From Roseicella frigidaeris (GTDB lineage Bacteria > Pseudomonadota > Alphaproteobacteria > Acetobacterales > Acetobacteraceae), in contig NZ_QLIX01000011.1 in the NCBI RefSeq assembly GCF_003258945.1, positions 62,001 through 126,000 of the forward strand: a stretch of 64,000 nucleotides of DNA. Reading direction: 5' to 3'. Below the pieces are notes generated by a model, which saw only the letters and a list, made by a program, of their open reading frames with translations, was not told the origin of the DNA and did no database searches. Both the position numbers and the translations under genes were made by a program. Below are positions 7,908 through 17,900 of the stretch, piece after piece (within the stretch, counting starts at the first letter, position 1; each line of letters starts with the position of its first letter).

Positions 7908-9152
7908 TCAGCCCGCCTCCGCCCCGATCAGCGCCAGCCCCTCCGCCACCGAGACGAACTCGCCGCCGCCGGCGAGGCGGTCCGCGCCGAAGCGCGCCTC
8001 GAAGAGCCGCCGCACCGCCGGCACCAGCGCCGTGCCGCCGGTGAGGAAGACCCGGTCCACCGCCCCCTCCGCCAGCCCGGCCGCGGCCAGGGCCGCCGTC
8101 ACCGCCGCATCCATCCGGGCCAGCTCGGGGGCGATCCAGCGCTCGAACTCGGACCGGGCGATCGCCCGCCGCACCGCGAAGCCCTCGTGCCGGAAGTCGA
8201 GCACCGCCTCCTCGGCGCCCGAGAGCGCCGCCTTCACCCCGGAGACGGCGCGATAGAGCGCATAGCCCGCCTCCTCCTCGATCAATTGCAGCAGGTGGTG
8301 CAGCCGCTCCGGCGCCTCGGCGGTGCGGGCCACCTCGCGGATATCGGCCAGCACCCGCGGCGCCCGCATGAGGGAGAGGCGGTGCCATTGCGCGAAGCCG
8401 AGATACCAGCCGACCGGGATCGGCATCGGCTTGCCCATCACCGTGTAGGTGCCGCCCTTGCCGAGCAGCGGCGAGACGGCATGGTCGATGATGCGGTAGT
8501 CGAGCGCGTCGCCGGCGAGGCCGAGCCCGGCATGGCCGAGCGGGGTGACGCGCCGCGGCGGCCCCGGCTCGAAGCGGAGGAGGGAGATGTCGCTGGTGCC
8601 GCCGCCGAAATCGCCGACCAGCACGGTGGCCGCCTGGCCCAGCCCGGCGGCGAAGCGGTGCCCGGCCGCCGCCGGCTCCAGCGCCACCATCACCTCCGGC
8701 AGGCCGGCGGCGGCGAAGGCGGCGCGCAGCCGCGCCTCGCCGAAGCCGTCATCCGCCGTCTCGCCGGCGAACTGCACCGGGCGGCCGACCACGATGCGGG
8801 CATCGGCCAGCTCGGCCGCGAAGGGCGCGAGCAGGGCGCGCAGGAAGGCGGCCACCAGCGCCTCCAGCGTCCAGCCGCGGCCATGGATGCGGGTCTCGCG
8901 GAAGCTGCGCTGCGCCAGGTAGCTCTTCATCGACATGATGAGCCGGCTGGCCAGCGGGTCGTCCAGATAGGCCTCGATCGCCGCCGGCCCGGCGGCCAGC
9001 GCGGTGCCGCCCTGCGCCGCCTGCCAGAGGCAGAGCACGGAGCGGAAGACGGCGCCCGCCGCATGGTCGAGCGTGGCCACGCGGCCATCCGGCCGCAGGG
9101 CCGCGACGACGCTGTTGGTGGTGCCGAAATCGATGCCGATGACGGGGCGCAT
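7908..9152 (-). CDS. Hsp70-family protein, YegD-like (ATPase domain)
   Basis: A 414-residue protein of the actin/Hsp70 ATPase superfamily resembling E. coli YegD. Phosphate-1 motif IGIDFGTTNSVV is at residues 5-16, phosphate-2 motif VLVGDFGGGTSDISLL near 190, and the adenosine motif VFLTGGTALVPAVRRLF near 365. It is shorter than DnaK (about 640 residues) and lacks the beta-sandwich substrate-binding and lid domains, as YegD does, so it should not be called DnaK. Role and clients are unknown. ATG 9152 was chosen because IGIDFGTTNS must be near the N-terminus; the frame is open well upstream. It is divergent from the flavodoxin-like gene. Confidence 0.88.
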   Translation of the reverse strand: MRPVIGIDFGTTNSVVAALRPDGRVATLDHAAGAVFRSVLCLWQAAQGGTALAAGPAAIEAYLDDPLASRLIMSMKSYLAQRSFRETRIHGRGWTLEALVAAFLRALLAPFAAELADARIVVGRPVQFAGETADDGFGEARLRAAFAAAGLPEVMVALEPAAAGHRFAAGLGQAATVLVGDFGGGTSDISLLRFEPGPPRRVTPLGHAGLGLAGDALDYRIIDHAVSPLLGKGGTYTVMGKPMPIPVGWYLGFAQWHRLSLMRAPRVLADIREVARTAEAPERLHHLLQLIEEEAGYALYRAVSGVKAALSGAEEAVLDFRHEGFAVRRAIARSEFERWIAPELARMDAAVTAALAAAGLAEGAVDRVFLTGGTALVPAVRRLFEARFGADRLAGGGEFVSVAEGLALIGAEAG

Positions 9153-9290
9153 GCCGGTCCGCGGATGGGGGAAGGGGGCGCTTTGGAGCAGCCGCGGCGC
9201 CATCTGGCAAGGCCGGCGGTGCGGGGCGGGGGATGCCGGGCCCGCCGCGCCACCCCATCTTCGGCGCGGAGAGGGCAGGGGCGGGCGTGC

Positions 9291-9779
9291 ATGGCGGGGC
9301 TGCTGATCGTCTATCATTCCCGCACCGGCGGCACCCGGCGGATGGCCGAGGCGGCGGCGCGCGGGGCGGCGGCCGAGGCGGCGCCGGCGCGGCTGCTGCC
9401 GGCGGAGGCGGCGGGGCCCGGGGACCTGCTCGCCGCCGGCGGCTACCTCTTCGCCGCGCCCGAGAACTTGGCGGCGCTCTCGGGAGCGATGAAGGAGTTC
9501 TTCGACCGGTGCTACTACCCGGTGCTCGACCGGCTGAACGGCCGCCCCTATGCGCGGATGGTCTGCGCCGGCAGCGACGGCCAGGGCGCGTTGCGGCAGA
9601 TGGCGCGCATCGCCACCGGCTGGCGCCTGCGCGAGGTGGCGGCGCCGGTGCTGGTCTGCACCGCGGCGCAGGCGCCGGAGGCGATCCTGGCGGAGAAGCA
9701 CCTGCCGGCGGAGGAGCTGCGGCGCTGCGAGGAGCTGGGCGCGGCGCTGGCGGCCGGGCTGGCGATGGGCATCTTCTGA
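9291..9779 (+). CDS. Flavodoxin-like NAD(P)H-dependent reductase family protein
   Basis: A 162-residue flavodoxin-fold protein. The FMN phosphate loop is seen at the N-terminus as IVYHSRTGGTRRMAEA (residues 6-21), followed by the isoalloxazine-contacting loops around GYLFAAPENLAALSGAMKEFFDR and VCAGSDGQGAL. The family includes tryptophan repressor-binding protein-like and NADPH-dependent FMN reductases. It would carry electrons or reduce quinones in the cytoplasm. The ATG at 9291 is preceded by GAGAGGGCAGG. It stands alone between a divergent Hsp70-like gene and the convergent PQQ dehydrogenase gene. Confidence 0.85.
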   Translation: MAGLLIVYHSRTGGTRRMAEAAARGAAAEAAPARLLPAEAAGPGDLLAAGGYLFAAPENLAALSGAMKEFFDRCYYPVLDRLNGRPYARMVCAGSDGQGALRQMARIATGWRLREVAAPVLVCTAAQAPEAILAEKHLPAEELRRCEELGAALAAGLAMGIF

Positions 9780-9800
9780 CCGCGACCGCGCTCGAGCAGC

Positions 9801-9827
9801 CTCCCGGCACGGTGGCCGTGCCGGGAG
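9801..9827. terminator. Hairpin between convergent flavodoxin and PQQ-dehydrogenase genes
   Basis: Perfect 12-bp stem CTCCCGGCACGG (9801-9812), loop TGG, CCGTGCCGGGAG (9816-9827). It lies 22 bases after one stop codon and 39 bases before the other, as expected for a shared terminator; no T-run is present on either strand. Confidence 0.6.
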
Positions 9828-9866
9828 AGGCGCGCGCCGGGGGCCGATCCCGCGCGCGCGGCCCCG

Positions 9867-12050
9867 CTACCGCGTCACCTTCGCCCGCACCGCCTCGTCC
9901 TCGGCGAGCTGGCGGGCGCGGGAGGCGACGAAGGCGCGGACCTGCTCCACCTGCTCCTCGGTCATCCGCCCGGTCATGTTGGGCATGCCGCGCGGCTCGA
10001 GGATGCCGCCGAGGACCACGGCGCGGAAGGCCTGCGGATCGGCGATGGCCGGCGAGCGGCGCAGGTCCGGCACGACGCCGAGCGAGATCGCCGAGAAGCC
10101 GTGGCACAGCACGCAATTGCCGTATTGCGCCTCGCCCTCGCGCACCGCCGCCTCGGTCCAGGTGGCGGCCGGGACGAGGGTGGGCGGCCGGTGCTCGGGC
10201 CTGTAGGGCGGCAGCGCGGCGGTGCCGTTCAGCTTGAAGACCAGGATGCGGCCCTGTCCCGCCTTGGCGCCGTCGATATAGGGCACGTTCAGCCCGTTCG
10301 AGCCGCCGAAGCCGGCGAGGACGGCGACATACTGCTCGCCCTCCACCTGATAGGTCATGGCGCCGGCGATGATGCCGTTATGCCCCTCGAACTGCCAGAG
10401 ATGCAGCCCGTTATCGGCCCGGTAGGCATGGAAGACGCCGTCCGGCGTGCCCTGGAAGACCAGGTTGCCGGCGGTCGAGAGCACGCCGCCCGCGCCCATG
10501 GAGGGGTGCTGGACGCGCCAGGCCTGGCTCTGCGTCGCCGGGTTCCAGGCGACCAGCGCGCCCTTGTTCCATTGCGAGAGCTGGATGCGCTCGGGCTCGT
10601 TGCGCGGCCCGGTATTGGTCAGGGCCGTCGAGCCGTTGGCCATGTTCCAGACGCCGGGCTGCGGCCGGTAGACGAAATTCGGGTCCTTCTTGTAGCCGAG
10701 CGGGTTCTCCTGCACCGGGATGTAGACGAGCTGGGTCTTGGGGCTGAAGGACATCGGGTGCCAGTTGTGCGAGCCGAAGGCCGCCGGCTGCGCCATGAAC
10801 TCGCGCCCATGGTTGCTGTAGCGGGCTTCCGGATACTCGATCGGCCGGCCGGATTCGATGTCGATGCCGGCGGCCCAGTTCACCTTGGTGAAGTTCTTCG
10901 CCGAGAGCAGCCGGCCGTTGCTGCGGTCGATGACGTAGAAGAAGCCGTTCTTCGGCGCGTGCAGCAGCACCTTCCGCGGCGTGCCGGCGATGGTCATGTT
11001 GGCCAGGATGATCGGCTGGACCGAGGTGAAGTCCCATTCCTCGCCGGGCGTCTCCTGGTAGTGCCATTTGTAGGCGCCGGTATCGGGGTCGAGGGCGACG
11101 ATCGAGGAGAGGAAGAGGTTGTCGCCGTTGCCGCCCTTGCCGTTGCGCGTCTCGAACACCCAGGGGGAGCCGTTGCCGGTGCCGACCAGCACCTGGTTCT
11201 GCTCGACGTCGTAGACGATCGCGTCCCAGGCCGTGCCGCCGCCGCCGGTCTGCTTCCAGACGCCGTCGCCCCAGCTCTGATAGGCCTGGCTCATCAGGAT
11301 GCTGTCGGAGGCGGCGCCGTCCGGCTTGTTCTCCGGATTGGGCGTGAAATAGAACCGCCAGGCCTGCTTGCCCGTCTCCGCATCATAGGCGCCGACGTAG
11401 CCGCGGACCCCGAGCTCGGCGCCGCCATTGCCGATCAGCACCTTGCCTTTGACGATGCGGGGCGCGCCGGTGATGGTGTAGGGCCGGCTGGTGTCGGTGG
11501 TCTGCGTCGACCAGACCTGCCGGCCGGTCTTCATGTCGATGGCGATCAGCCGGCCGTCCAGCGCGCCGACATAGATCTTGCCGTTGAAGGCGGCGAGGCC
11601 ACGGTTGACCACGTCGCAGCAGGCATCCTGACCCTTGGCGCCCGGCACCTCGGGATCGAAGACCCAGAGCCGCTTGCCGGTCTTGGCGTCGTAGGCATAG
11701 ACCTTCGACCAGGCGGTGCTGGTGTAGAGCACGCCGTCGATCACCAGCGGCGTCGCCTCCTGGCCGCGGCTGGTGTCGAAATCGCCGTACCAGGCGAGCT
11801 TCAGGTCCTTGATGGTGTCGGCGTTGATCTGCTCGAGCGGGCTGTAGCGCTGCTCGTCATAGGTGCCGCCGATCGTCGGCCAGTTCGCCGGCTCGGCCGC
11901 CGCGTTCCGCAGGCGGGCATCGTCCAGCCGCGCCGCGGGCGCGTTCTGCTGCGCCGCGGCGGGGATGGCGGTCAGGCCCAGGCAAAGCAAGGCGGCCGAG
12001 AACGAAGCGCGGGACAGGCACGGTCTGGATGGTGTCCTGAATATTGACAC
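9867..12050 (-). CDS. PQQ-dependent alcohol dehydrogenase with C-terminal cytochrome c (quinohemoprotein)
   Basis: A 727-residue periplasmic quinohemoprotein that oxidises primary alcohols to aldehydes and passes electrons through its own heme c. A Sec signal peptide ends at AIPAAAQ (about residue 34). The eight-bladed propeller contains the vicinal disulfide CC in GQDACCDVVNRG that lies on PQQ, and family blades with W-rich repeats. The C-terminal cytochrome domain has the heme motif CVLCH (about residue 650) and a Met ligand in GMPNMTGRM. The start is GTG at 12050, with a strong ribosome site GAGGGGAAGA 2 bases upstream; no ATG fits better. It is monocistronic. The product aldehyde, if formaldehyde, could be handled by adhC-fghA at 19.4-21.4 kb. 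Confidence 0.93.
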   Translation of the reverse strand: MSIFRTPSRPCLSRASFSAALLCLGLTAIPAAAQQNAPAARLDDARLRNAAAEPANWPTIGGTYDEQRYSPLEQINADTIKDLKLAWYGDFDTSRGQEATPLVIDGVLYTSTAWSKVYAYDAKTGKRLWVFDPEVPGAKGQDACCDVVNRGLAAFNGKIYVGALDGRLIAIDMKTGRQVWSTQTTDTSRPYTITGAPRIVKGKVLIGNGGAELGVRGYVGAYDAETGKQAWRFYFTPNPENKPDGAASDSILMSQAYQSWGDGVWKQTGGGGTAWDAIVYDVEQNQVLVGTGNGSPWVFETRNGKGGNGDNLFLSSIVALDPDTGAYKWHYQETPGEEWDFTSVQPIILANMTIAGTPRKVLLHAPKNGFFYVIDRSNGRLLSAKNFTKVNWAAGIDIESGRPIEYPEARYSNHGREFMAQPAAFGSHNWHPMSFSPKTQLVYIPVQENPLGYKKDPNFVYRPQPGVWNMANGSTALTNTGPRNEPERIQLSQWNKGALVAWNPATQSQAWRVQHPSMGAGGVLSTAGNLVFQGTPDGVFHAYRADNGLHLWQFEGHNGIIAGAMTYQVEGEQYVAVLAGFGGSNGLNVPYIDGAKAGQGRILVFKLNGTAALPPYRPEHRPPTLVPAATWTEAAVREGEAQYGNCVLCHGFSAISLGVVPDLRRSPAIADPQAFRAVVLGGILEPRGMPNMTGRMTEEQVEQVRAFVASRARQLAEDEAVRAKVTR

Positions 12051-12266
12051 TCTTCCCCTCCCATTTTGGACGTTACGCCATGCATTGAAAGAAGTGGCTG
12101 GCGCTATGGGATTGCAGCAATATTCCCGTGGGCCTTCAATGAAGAATATTTGACCTTGTCTTCGGGAAGTGCGGGCAGGGCCGGCGGGGAGCCGGTGCCG
12201 GGGGCGGCGGGAATTCCGCTGCGGCGGTGCCGGCCTCGCCGCTCCGGGCGGGCTGCGGCGCCGGCA
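12051..12266 (-). promoter_or_regulatory. AT-rich upstream region of the PQQ dehydrogenase gene, with an ATTGCAGCAAT dyad
   Basis: This 216-bp gap separates the dehydrogenase start from the stop of the lysR gene and contains a patch (about 12060-12155) much richer in A and T than its surroundings. On the minus strand TTGAAG, 17 bases, TGCAAT form a weak -35/-10 candidate about 65 bases before the GTG. A perfect 11-bp dyad ATTGCAGCAAT lies at 12111-12121, overlapping that candidate -10. Promoter function is an inference from composition and position. Confidence 0.35.
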
Positions 12267-13202
12267 TCAGCCGGCCGCGACCTCCCGGGCGATGTACAGG
12301 ATCTGCCGGCGCAGCCAGGCATGCGCCGGGTCCGCGTCATAGGAGGCATGCCAGAGCAGCGAGACTGCGACATCCGGCAGCGCGACCGGCGGCGGGCTGA
12401 GGCTCAGCCCGAGCTCGGCGGCGAAGAAGCGGGCGAGCCGCCCGAGCATGGTGACGACGACCGGCGCGCGGGCGACCAGATAGGGCACGGCGAGGAAGCG
12501 CGGCGTCGTCAGCACCACGCTGCGCCGCAGCCCCAGCGCGGCCAGCGCATCGTCGACCACGCCGCGCTCGCCCTCGCGCAGGCTGGTGAGCACATGCGGC
12601 AGGCGGACATAGTCCTCGAGCGAGATCGGCGGCACGAGGCCGGTCCGCCCCGCATCGAACATGCAGAGATAGGGCTCGGTCATGAGCTGCCGGCGCTTGT
12701 GGTGCGCCTGGCCGGCGGCGAACTCGCCGAGGCCGATGGCGAGGTCGAGCCGGTCGGCGTCGAGGTCGTCGAGGAGCCGTGCCGAATCGATGTTGTGCAG
12801 CCGCAGATGGATGCCCGGCGCCGCCGCCGTGAGCTGCGCCAGCAGGGCGGAGGCGAGCAGCACCTCGGCGCTGTCGGGCAGGCCGATGCGGAAGGTGCGG
12901 GCGGCGGTGCGCGGATCGAAGCGCTCCTCGCGCGAGACCAGGGCCTCGATGCGCGCCAGGGTCGCCCGCAGCGGCTCGGCCAGCGCCAGGGCGCGCGGCG
13001 TCGGCTGCATCCCCCGCGGCCCGCGCGTCAGCAGCTCGTCGCCGAACAGCCGGCGCAGCCGGGCCAGGTTGTGGCTCATCGCCGACTGGCCGAGGCCGAT
13101 CCGCGCCGCCGCCCGGGTCACGCTGCCCTCGGTGAGCAGCGCGTCGAGCGCCACCAGCAGGTTCAGGTCGAGCCGGGCGAGATTGGCGTGGTCGATAGCC
13201 AT
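12267..13202 (-). CDS. LysR-family transcriptional regulator
   Basis: A 311-residue LTTR. The N-terminal winged helix-turn-helix is clear (NLLVALDALLTEGSVTRAA and LGQSAMSHNLARLRRLFGDELLTR, residues 14-62), followed by the periplasmic-binding-protein-like effector domain. The sequence RGPRGMQPTPRA and the effector domain resemble the NodD/NahR/SyrM-type branch. It is divergent from a small exported protein gene with a 93-bp gap that contains the dyad TCCAA-N4-TTGGA (13209-13222), just upstream of its own start, a plausible autoregulatory half of an LTTR site. The inducer is unknown. Start ATG 13202 gives the usual length; an open frame upstream shows no similarity. Confidence 0.9.
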   Translation of the reverse strand: MAIDHANLARLDLNLLVALDALLTEGSVTRAAARIGLGQSAMSHNLARLRRLFGDELLTRGPRGMQPTPRALALAEPLRATLARIEALVSREERFDPRTAARTFRIGLPDSAEVLLASALLAQLTAAAPGIHLRLHNIDSARLLDDLDADRLDLAIGLGEFAAGQAHHKRRQLMTEPYLCMFDAGRTGLVPPISLEDYVRLPHVLTSLREGERGVVDDALAALGLRRSVVLTTPRFLAVPYLVARAPVVVTMLGRLARFFAAELGLSLSPPPVALPDVAVSLLWHASYDADPAHAWLRRQILYIAREVAAG

Positions 13203-13208
13203 GATCGA

Positions 13209-13222
13209 TCCAATCGGTTGGA
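13209..13222. promoter_or_regulatory. Candidate LysR operator dyad TCCAA-N4-TTGGA
   Basis: Perfect 5-bp inverted repeat with a 4-base spacer in the lysR/small exported protein divergent gap, 7 bases upstream of the lysR ATG. LTTRs often bind dyads in such gaps. The closeness to the start codon means it could only act in repression of lysR. Low certainty. Confidence 0.25.
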
Positions 13223-13295
13223 CTGATGGCCCGCGCGGGACCATTTGGACGGCAACGCCCGAACCAACCGGGCCCCTGATGAAGGTTTCCCGACG

Positions 13296-13634
13296 ATGAT
13301 CCTCCGTTCCACCCTCCTGGCGGCCGGGCTGGCCCTCGCCGCCGCCGCGCCTGCCCCGGCCCAGGAGCTGAAGCCCATCGAGGCCCGCCGCATCGCGCTC
13401 GGCGAGGCTGCCGGCATCGCCTACTACACCGTCGAGCCGGAGGGGTATCGCGTGGTCGTCACCCTGGCGGTGCCGGATGCGGCGCCACTGCGGCTCGAGA
13501 CCCGCCTCGCCGCGGGGCAGAGCGTCCTGCTCTCGGCGCCGCGCGGGCCGGATGCGCCGGCCGAGCAGATCGAGATCAGCCGCCGCGACGACACCGTGCT
13601 GGTCCGCCGCCCGGGGCCCGTCGCCATCAACTGA
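13296..13634 (+). CDS. Small exported protein of unknown function
   Basis: A 112-residue protein with a typical Sec signal peptide (ILRSTLLAAGLALAAAAPAPAQE, cleavage likely after AQ at residue 23). The mature part, about 89 residues, has alternating hydrophobic residues (YRVVVTLAV, VLLSAP, DDTVLVRRPG) suggesting a small beta-structure. I do not recognise a named family. It is divergent from lysR, so regulation by that protein is plausible. ATG 13296 is preferred because it places the signal peptide at the N-terminus; an in-frame start at 13245 would bury it. Confidence 0.7.
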   Translation: MILRSTLLAAGLALAAAAPAPAQELKPIEARRIALGEAAGIAYYTVEPEGYRVVVTLAVPDAAPLRLETRLAAGQSVLLSAPRGPDAPAEQIEISRRDDTVLVRRPGPVAIN

Positions 13635-13673
13635 GACCACGCGCAGGACGGTTTCACCCTCCTGCCTCTCACA

Positions 13674-13752
13674 CGCCGGGCGCAACCCTCCGGCTTGCCT
13701 GGGCCTTCGGCGCCCGGCCCTGCGGGCCGCGGGCCAGGACGTCATGCGCCGG
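13674..13752 (+). repeat. Interspersed repeat family 3, copy G
   Basis: The stretch beginning CGCCGGGCGCAACCCTCC at 13674 matches 51262-51293 at 30 of 32 positions, and the tail GGCGCCCGGCCCTGCGGGCC to GCGCCGGG again matches 51341-51386. The copy at 51 kb has about 50 extra bases between the two conserved blocks. This copy fills most of the gap between the small exported protein gene and the SDR gene. Origin unknown. Confidence 0.6.
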
Positions 13753-13851
13753 GTACGAGGCCGGCATCTCGCCGCGCCCGTCCCGCCGCCGGGGCTGTTC
13801 CCCGGCGGCGCTTCCGGGGGATGCTGCGCCCGCAGACCCGGGAGGACGCGG

Positions 13852-14643
13852 ATGGCGGAACAGAACAGGCCGGTCACGCTGGTGACCGGCGGGGCGGATG
13901 GCATCGGCTGGGCCATCGCCCGGCGCTTCGCGGCCGGCGGGCATCGCCTGGCCATCGCCGATCTGCGGCGGGACGCCGCCGAGGCGCGCGCCCGCGAGCT
14001 GGGCGAGGGGCATCTCGCCCTCGCCTGCGACGTCGCCGAGGAAGCGCAGGTCACCGCCATGGTTGCAGCGGTGGTGCAACGCCTCGGCCGGCTCGACGTG
14101 CTGGTGAACAATGCCGGCATCGCCGACAGCATCCAGCCGACGCTGGAGCAGAGCGGCGCGCATTTCGCCCGCCAGCTCGACATCCACCTGAAGGGCAGCT
14201 TCCTCTGCGCCCGCGAGGCGGCGCAGGCGATGCTGGCCCGCGAGCCCGGCGAGGGGGAGGGGCGCGGCGCCATCATCGGCCTCGCCTCCATCGCCGGCCT
14301 CACCGGCCTGCCGCGGCGCAACGGCTACGGCGCCGCCAAGGCGGGCATCATCGCGCTCACCCGCAGCCTCGCCGCCGAATGGGGCCGGCGCGGCATCCGG
14401 GTGAACGCCATCGCCCCGGGCTATGTGCGCACGCCCCTGGTCGAGGCGCTGGAGCGCGAGGGCAAGATCGACACCGGCGCCATCGCCCGCCGGGCGCCGC
14501 TCGGGCGGCTGGCGCGGCCGGAGGAGATCGCCGAGGCGGCCTGGTTCCTCGCCTCGCCGGCAGCGAGCTACGTCACCGGCATCACCCTGCCGGTCGATGG
14601 CGGCTGGATGGCCTATGGCGCCGCCGGGGAGGCACCGGATTAG
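13852..14643 (+). CDS. SDR-family NAD(P)-dependent oxidoreductase
   Basis: A 263-residue classical short-chain dehydrogenase. The cofactor motif is TGGADGIG (residues 12-19), the structural NNAG is at about 83-86, and the catalytic Ser/Tyr/Lys set is seen in GLASIAG and YGAAKAG. The C-terminus has the usual PGYVRTPL and YVTGITLPVDGGW. A acidic residue in IADLRRD after the second strand suggests preference for NAD over NADP. The ATG at 13852 follows GGGAGGAC. The substrate is not evident; the flanking genes are unrelated in function. Confidence 0.9.
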   Translation: MAEQNRPVTLVTGGADGIGWAIARRFAAGGHRLAIADLRRDAAEARARELGEGHLALACDVAEEAQVTAMVAAVVQRLGRLDVLVNNAGIADSIQPTLEQSGAHFARQLDIHLKGSFLCAREAAQAMLAREPGEGEGRGAIIGLASIAGLTGLPRRNGYGAAKAGIIALTRSLAAEWGRRGIRVNAIAPGYVRTPLVEALEREGKIDTGAIARRAPLGRLARPEEIAEAAWFLASPAASYVTGITLPVDGGWMAYGAAGEAPD

Positions 14644-14938
14644 GTCCCGATCCGGAACCATGGGAGTGCGGGGCCGGCTGGACCCTGGCGGCGAACGGTG
14701 GCCGGCCGCCGGCGTTCGGCCCTGAACGCCATGCGCGGGCAGCGCGCGATGGGGCGGCGGCGGCCCTGGCCTGGCAGGCCGGCTCGCCGGCGAGGGCCGG
14801 CCTTCGGACCCCGCGCCATCGTCGATATCGTGCGTCGTCACCGCCTGTTAGAAGCTGCTCGATGGTCCGGCCAGACAGTCTTCGCCGCATTCCGGTTCCG
14901 TGCCTGGCCCGTTGCCGGCAGGCCGCCACGCGCCCGGC

Positions 14939-17900
14939 ATGACCGAGCCACCCGATGCCGTGCCCGGGCCGCGCCCCGCCGAGGCCGCCTTCGCGGATAT
15001 TCCGCGGCTGGCGGCGGCGCTGCTCGGCGCGCCGATGGCGCTGCTGCGGCGGGCCGACGGGCCCGACGAGGCGGCGCTCGCCACTTTCGGCCCGCTGCCC
15101 GCCGAGGCGGCGGAGGCCATCGCCCGCGGCTGGCCCGGCCCGCCCGAGGCGGGAGGGCTGGTCGTCCCCGATGCCGCGGCGGAGCCGCGCCTCGCCGCCG
15201 ATCCGCTCGTCGCCGGGCCGCCCGGGCTGCGCTTCTATGCCGGCCTGCCGGTCTGTTCGGAGGGGCGCGTGGTCGGCCTGCTCTGCGTGCTCGACACCGC
15301 GCCACGGCCCGGTGGGCTCGATCCCGGGCAGCGCGACCTGCTGCGCGCGCTGGCCCGCCAGGCCGGGCTGCAGGTCGCGTTGCGCCAGGCCCTGGCCCAG
15401 CGCGACCAGGCCGATGCGCTGCGCCAGCAGACCCTCGCCAGCGCCGTCGACACCGCCATCGTGGCGACCGACCTCGAGGGCCGCATCACCGGCTGGAATG
15501 CCGGCGCCGAGCGGCTGTTCGGCTGGAGCGAGCCGGAGGCGGTGGGGCAGCCCATGGCGATCCTGTTCACGCCGGAAGACCGCGCCGCGCAGCTGCCGGC
15601 GGCCGAGATGCAGGCGAGCCGGCGGCACGGGCGGACCGGCGAATCGCGCTGGCACCAGCGCAAGGACGGCAGCCGCTTCTGGGCCGGCGCCGAGATGCTG
15701 CCGCTGCGCGACGATGCCGGGGCGCAGATCGGCTTCCTCAAGGTCCTGAGCGACCGCACGCGGCAGCGCCGCAGCGGCGACGTGGCGGAGGCGATCAACG
15801 AGCGCTACCGGCTGGCGCAGCGGGCGACGCGCGACGCGATCTGGGACTGGGATCTCACCAACAACGCCGTGCGCTGGAACGAGGCGCTGGCATCGGCCTA
15901 TGGCTGGGCGCCGTCTGCGGTGGAGCCGACCGGCGCCTGGTGGCTGGCCACGATCCATCCCGAGGACCGGGCGCGGATCGACCGCAGCATCCATGCCGTG
16001 ATCGAGGGCGGCGGCACCAGCTGGTCCGGCGAATACCGCTTCCGCCGCGCCGATGACAGCTATGCCGCGGTGCTCGACCGCGGCTACGTCATCCGCGACG
16101 GCGACGGCAAGCCGATCCGCATGATCGGCGCCATGTTCGACCGCAGCGCGCTCGAGCGCGCCGATGCCGCGCTGCGCGAGCGGGACGACCGGCTGCGCCT
16201 GGCCACCGCCGCGGCCGGGATCGGCACCTTCGACTACCGGGTGCCGGAGGACCTGCTCAACTGGGACGACCGCTGCCGCGCGCTGTTCGGCCTGCCGCCC
16301 GGCGCGCCGGTCAGCTACGAGGGCACCTTCCTCGCCGGGCTGCATCCCGAGGACCGGGCGCGGGCCGATGCGGCGGTGCGCGCGGCCCTCGATCCCGCCG
16401 GCTCCGGCCAGTTCTCCTGCGAGTACCGCACCATCGGCATCGAGGATGGGATCGAGCGCTGGGTCTTCGCCAATGGCGAGACGCATTTCGAGCGCGGCGC
16501 GCCGGTGCGGCTGATCGGCACCGTGCTCGACATCACCGACCGCAAGCGCGCCGAGGCGGTGCTGCAGGCGATGAACACCGGGCTCGAGCAGCTGGTGGAG
16601 AACCGTACGCGCGAGCGCGACCGGATCTGGACGGTCAGCAACGACCTGCTGGCCATCTGGGGGCGCGATGGCCGCGCCAAGGCGGTGAACCCGGCCTGGA
16701 CCAAGGATCTCGGCCATCCGCCCGAGGCCCTGGCCGGCCTGCTCTACACCGACCTGGCGCATCCCGACGACCTCCCCGCCCTGCAGGCGGCCTGGCAGCG
16801 GCTGCTGGCCGGCGAGGCGGTGCGCGGCCTCGACCTCCGGCTCCGCCACCAGGACGGCAGCTACCGCAGCCATAGCTGGACCTGCATCCCGGAGGGCGAG
16901 GAGATCTACGCCACCGGCCACAACGTCACCGAGCAGCGCGCGCTCGAGGCGCAGCTCCGGCAGAGCCAGAAGATGGAGGCGGTCGGCCAGCTCACCGGCG
17001 GCATCGCGCACGACTTCAACAACCTGCTGACCGGCATCACCGGCGCGCTCGAGCTGCTGAACCGGCGGCTGCAGGAGGGCCGCTTCGCCGAGACCGGCCG
17101 CTACATCACCACCGCCCAGGGCGCGGCGCGCCGCGCCGCGGCGCTGACCCATCGCCTGCTCGCCTTCTCGCGCCGGCAGACCCTCGATCCCCGCCCGACC
17201 GAGGTGAACCGCCTGATCGCCGGCATGGAGGAGCTGATCCGGCGCTCGATCGGGCCGGCCATCACGCTCACCGTGGTCGGCGCGCCGCGGCTCTGGCCGA
17301 CCCTGGTCGATCCGAACCAGCTCGAGAACGCCCTGCTCAACCTTTGCATCAACGCCCGCGACGCCATGCCCGGGGGCGGCCGGCTGACCATCGAGACGGC
17401 GAATCTGCGGCTCGACGGCCGCAGCGCCCGCGAGCGCGACCTGCCGCCCGGGCCCTATGTGACGATCGCCGTCACCGATACCGGCACCGGCATGGCGCCC
17501 GAGGTCGCGGCGCGCGCCTTCGACCCCTTCTTCACCACCAAGCCGCTGGGGCAGGGCACCGGGCTCGGCCTGTCCATGATCTACGGCTTCGCCCGGCAAT
17601 CCGGCGGCCAGGCGCGGATCCAGTCCGAGCTCGGCCGGGGCACCACGATGCGGCTCTACCTGCCGCGCCACTATGGCGAGGCCGAGACGGTGGAGCCGGC
17701 GCCGGGCCGGCCGGCGGCGGCGCCGGCCGGGGCCGGCGAGACGGTGCTGGTCGTCGATGACGAGCCGACGGTCCGGACCTTCGCCGGCGAGGTGCTTCGC
17801 GATATCGGCTATGCGGTGCTTGAGGCCGGCGACGCCGCCGCCGGGCTGGCGCTGCTGCGATCGCCGGCGCGGATCGACCTGCTGGTGACCGATGTCGGCC

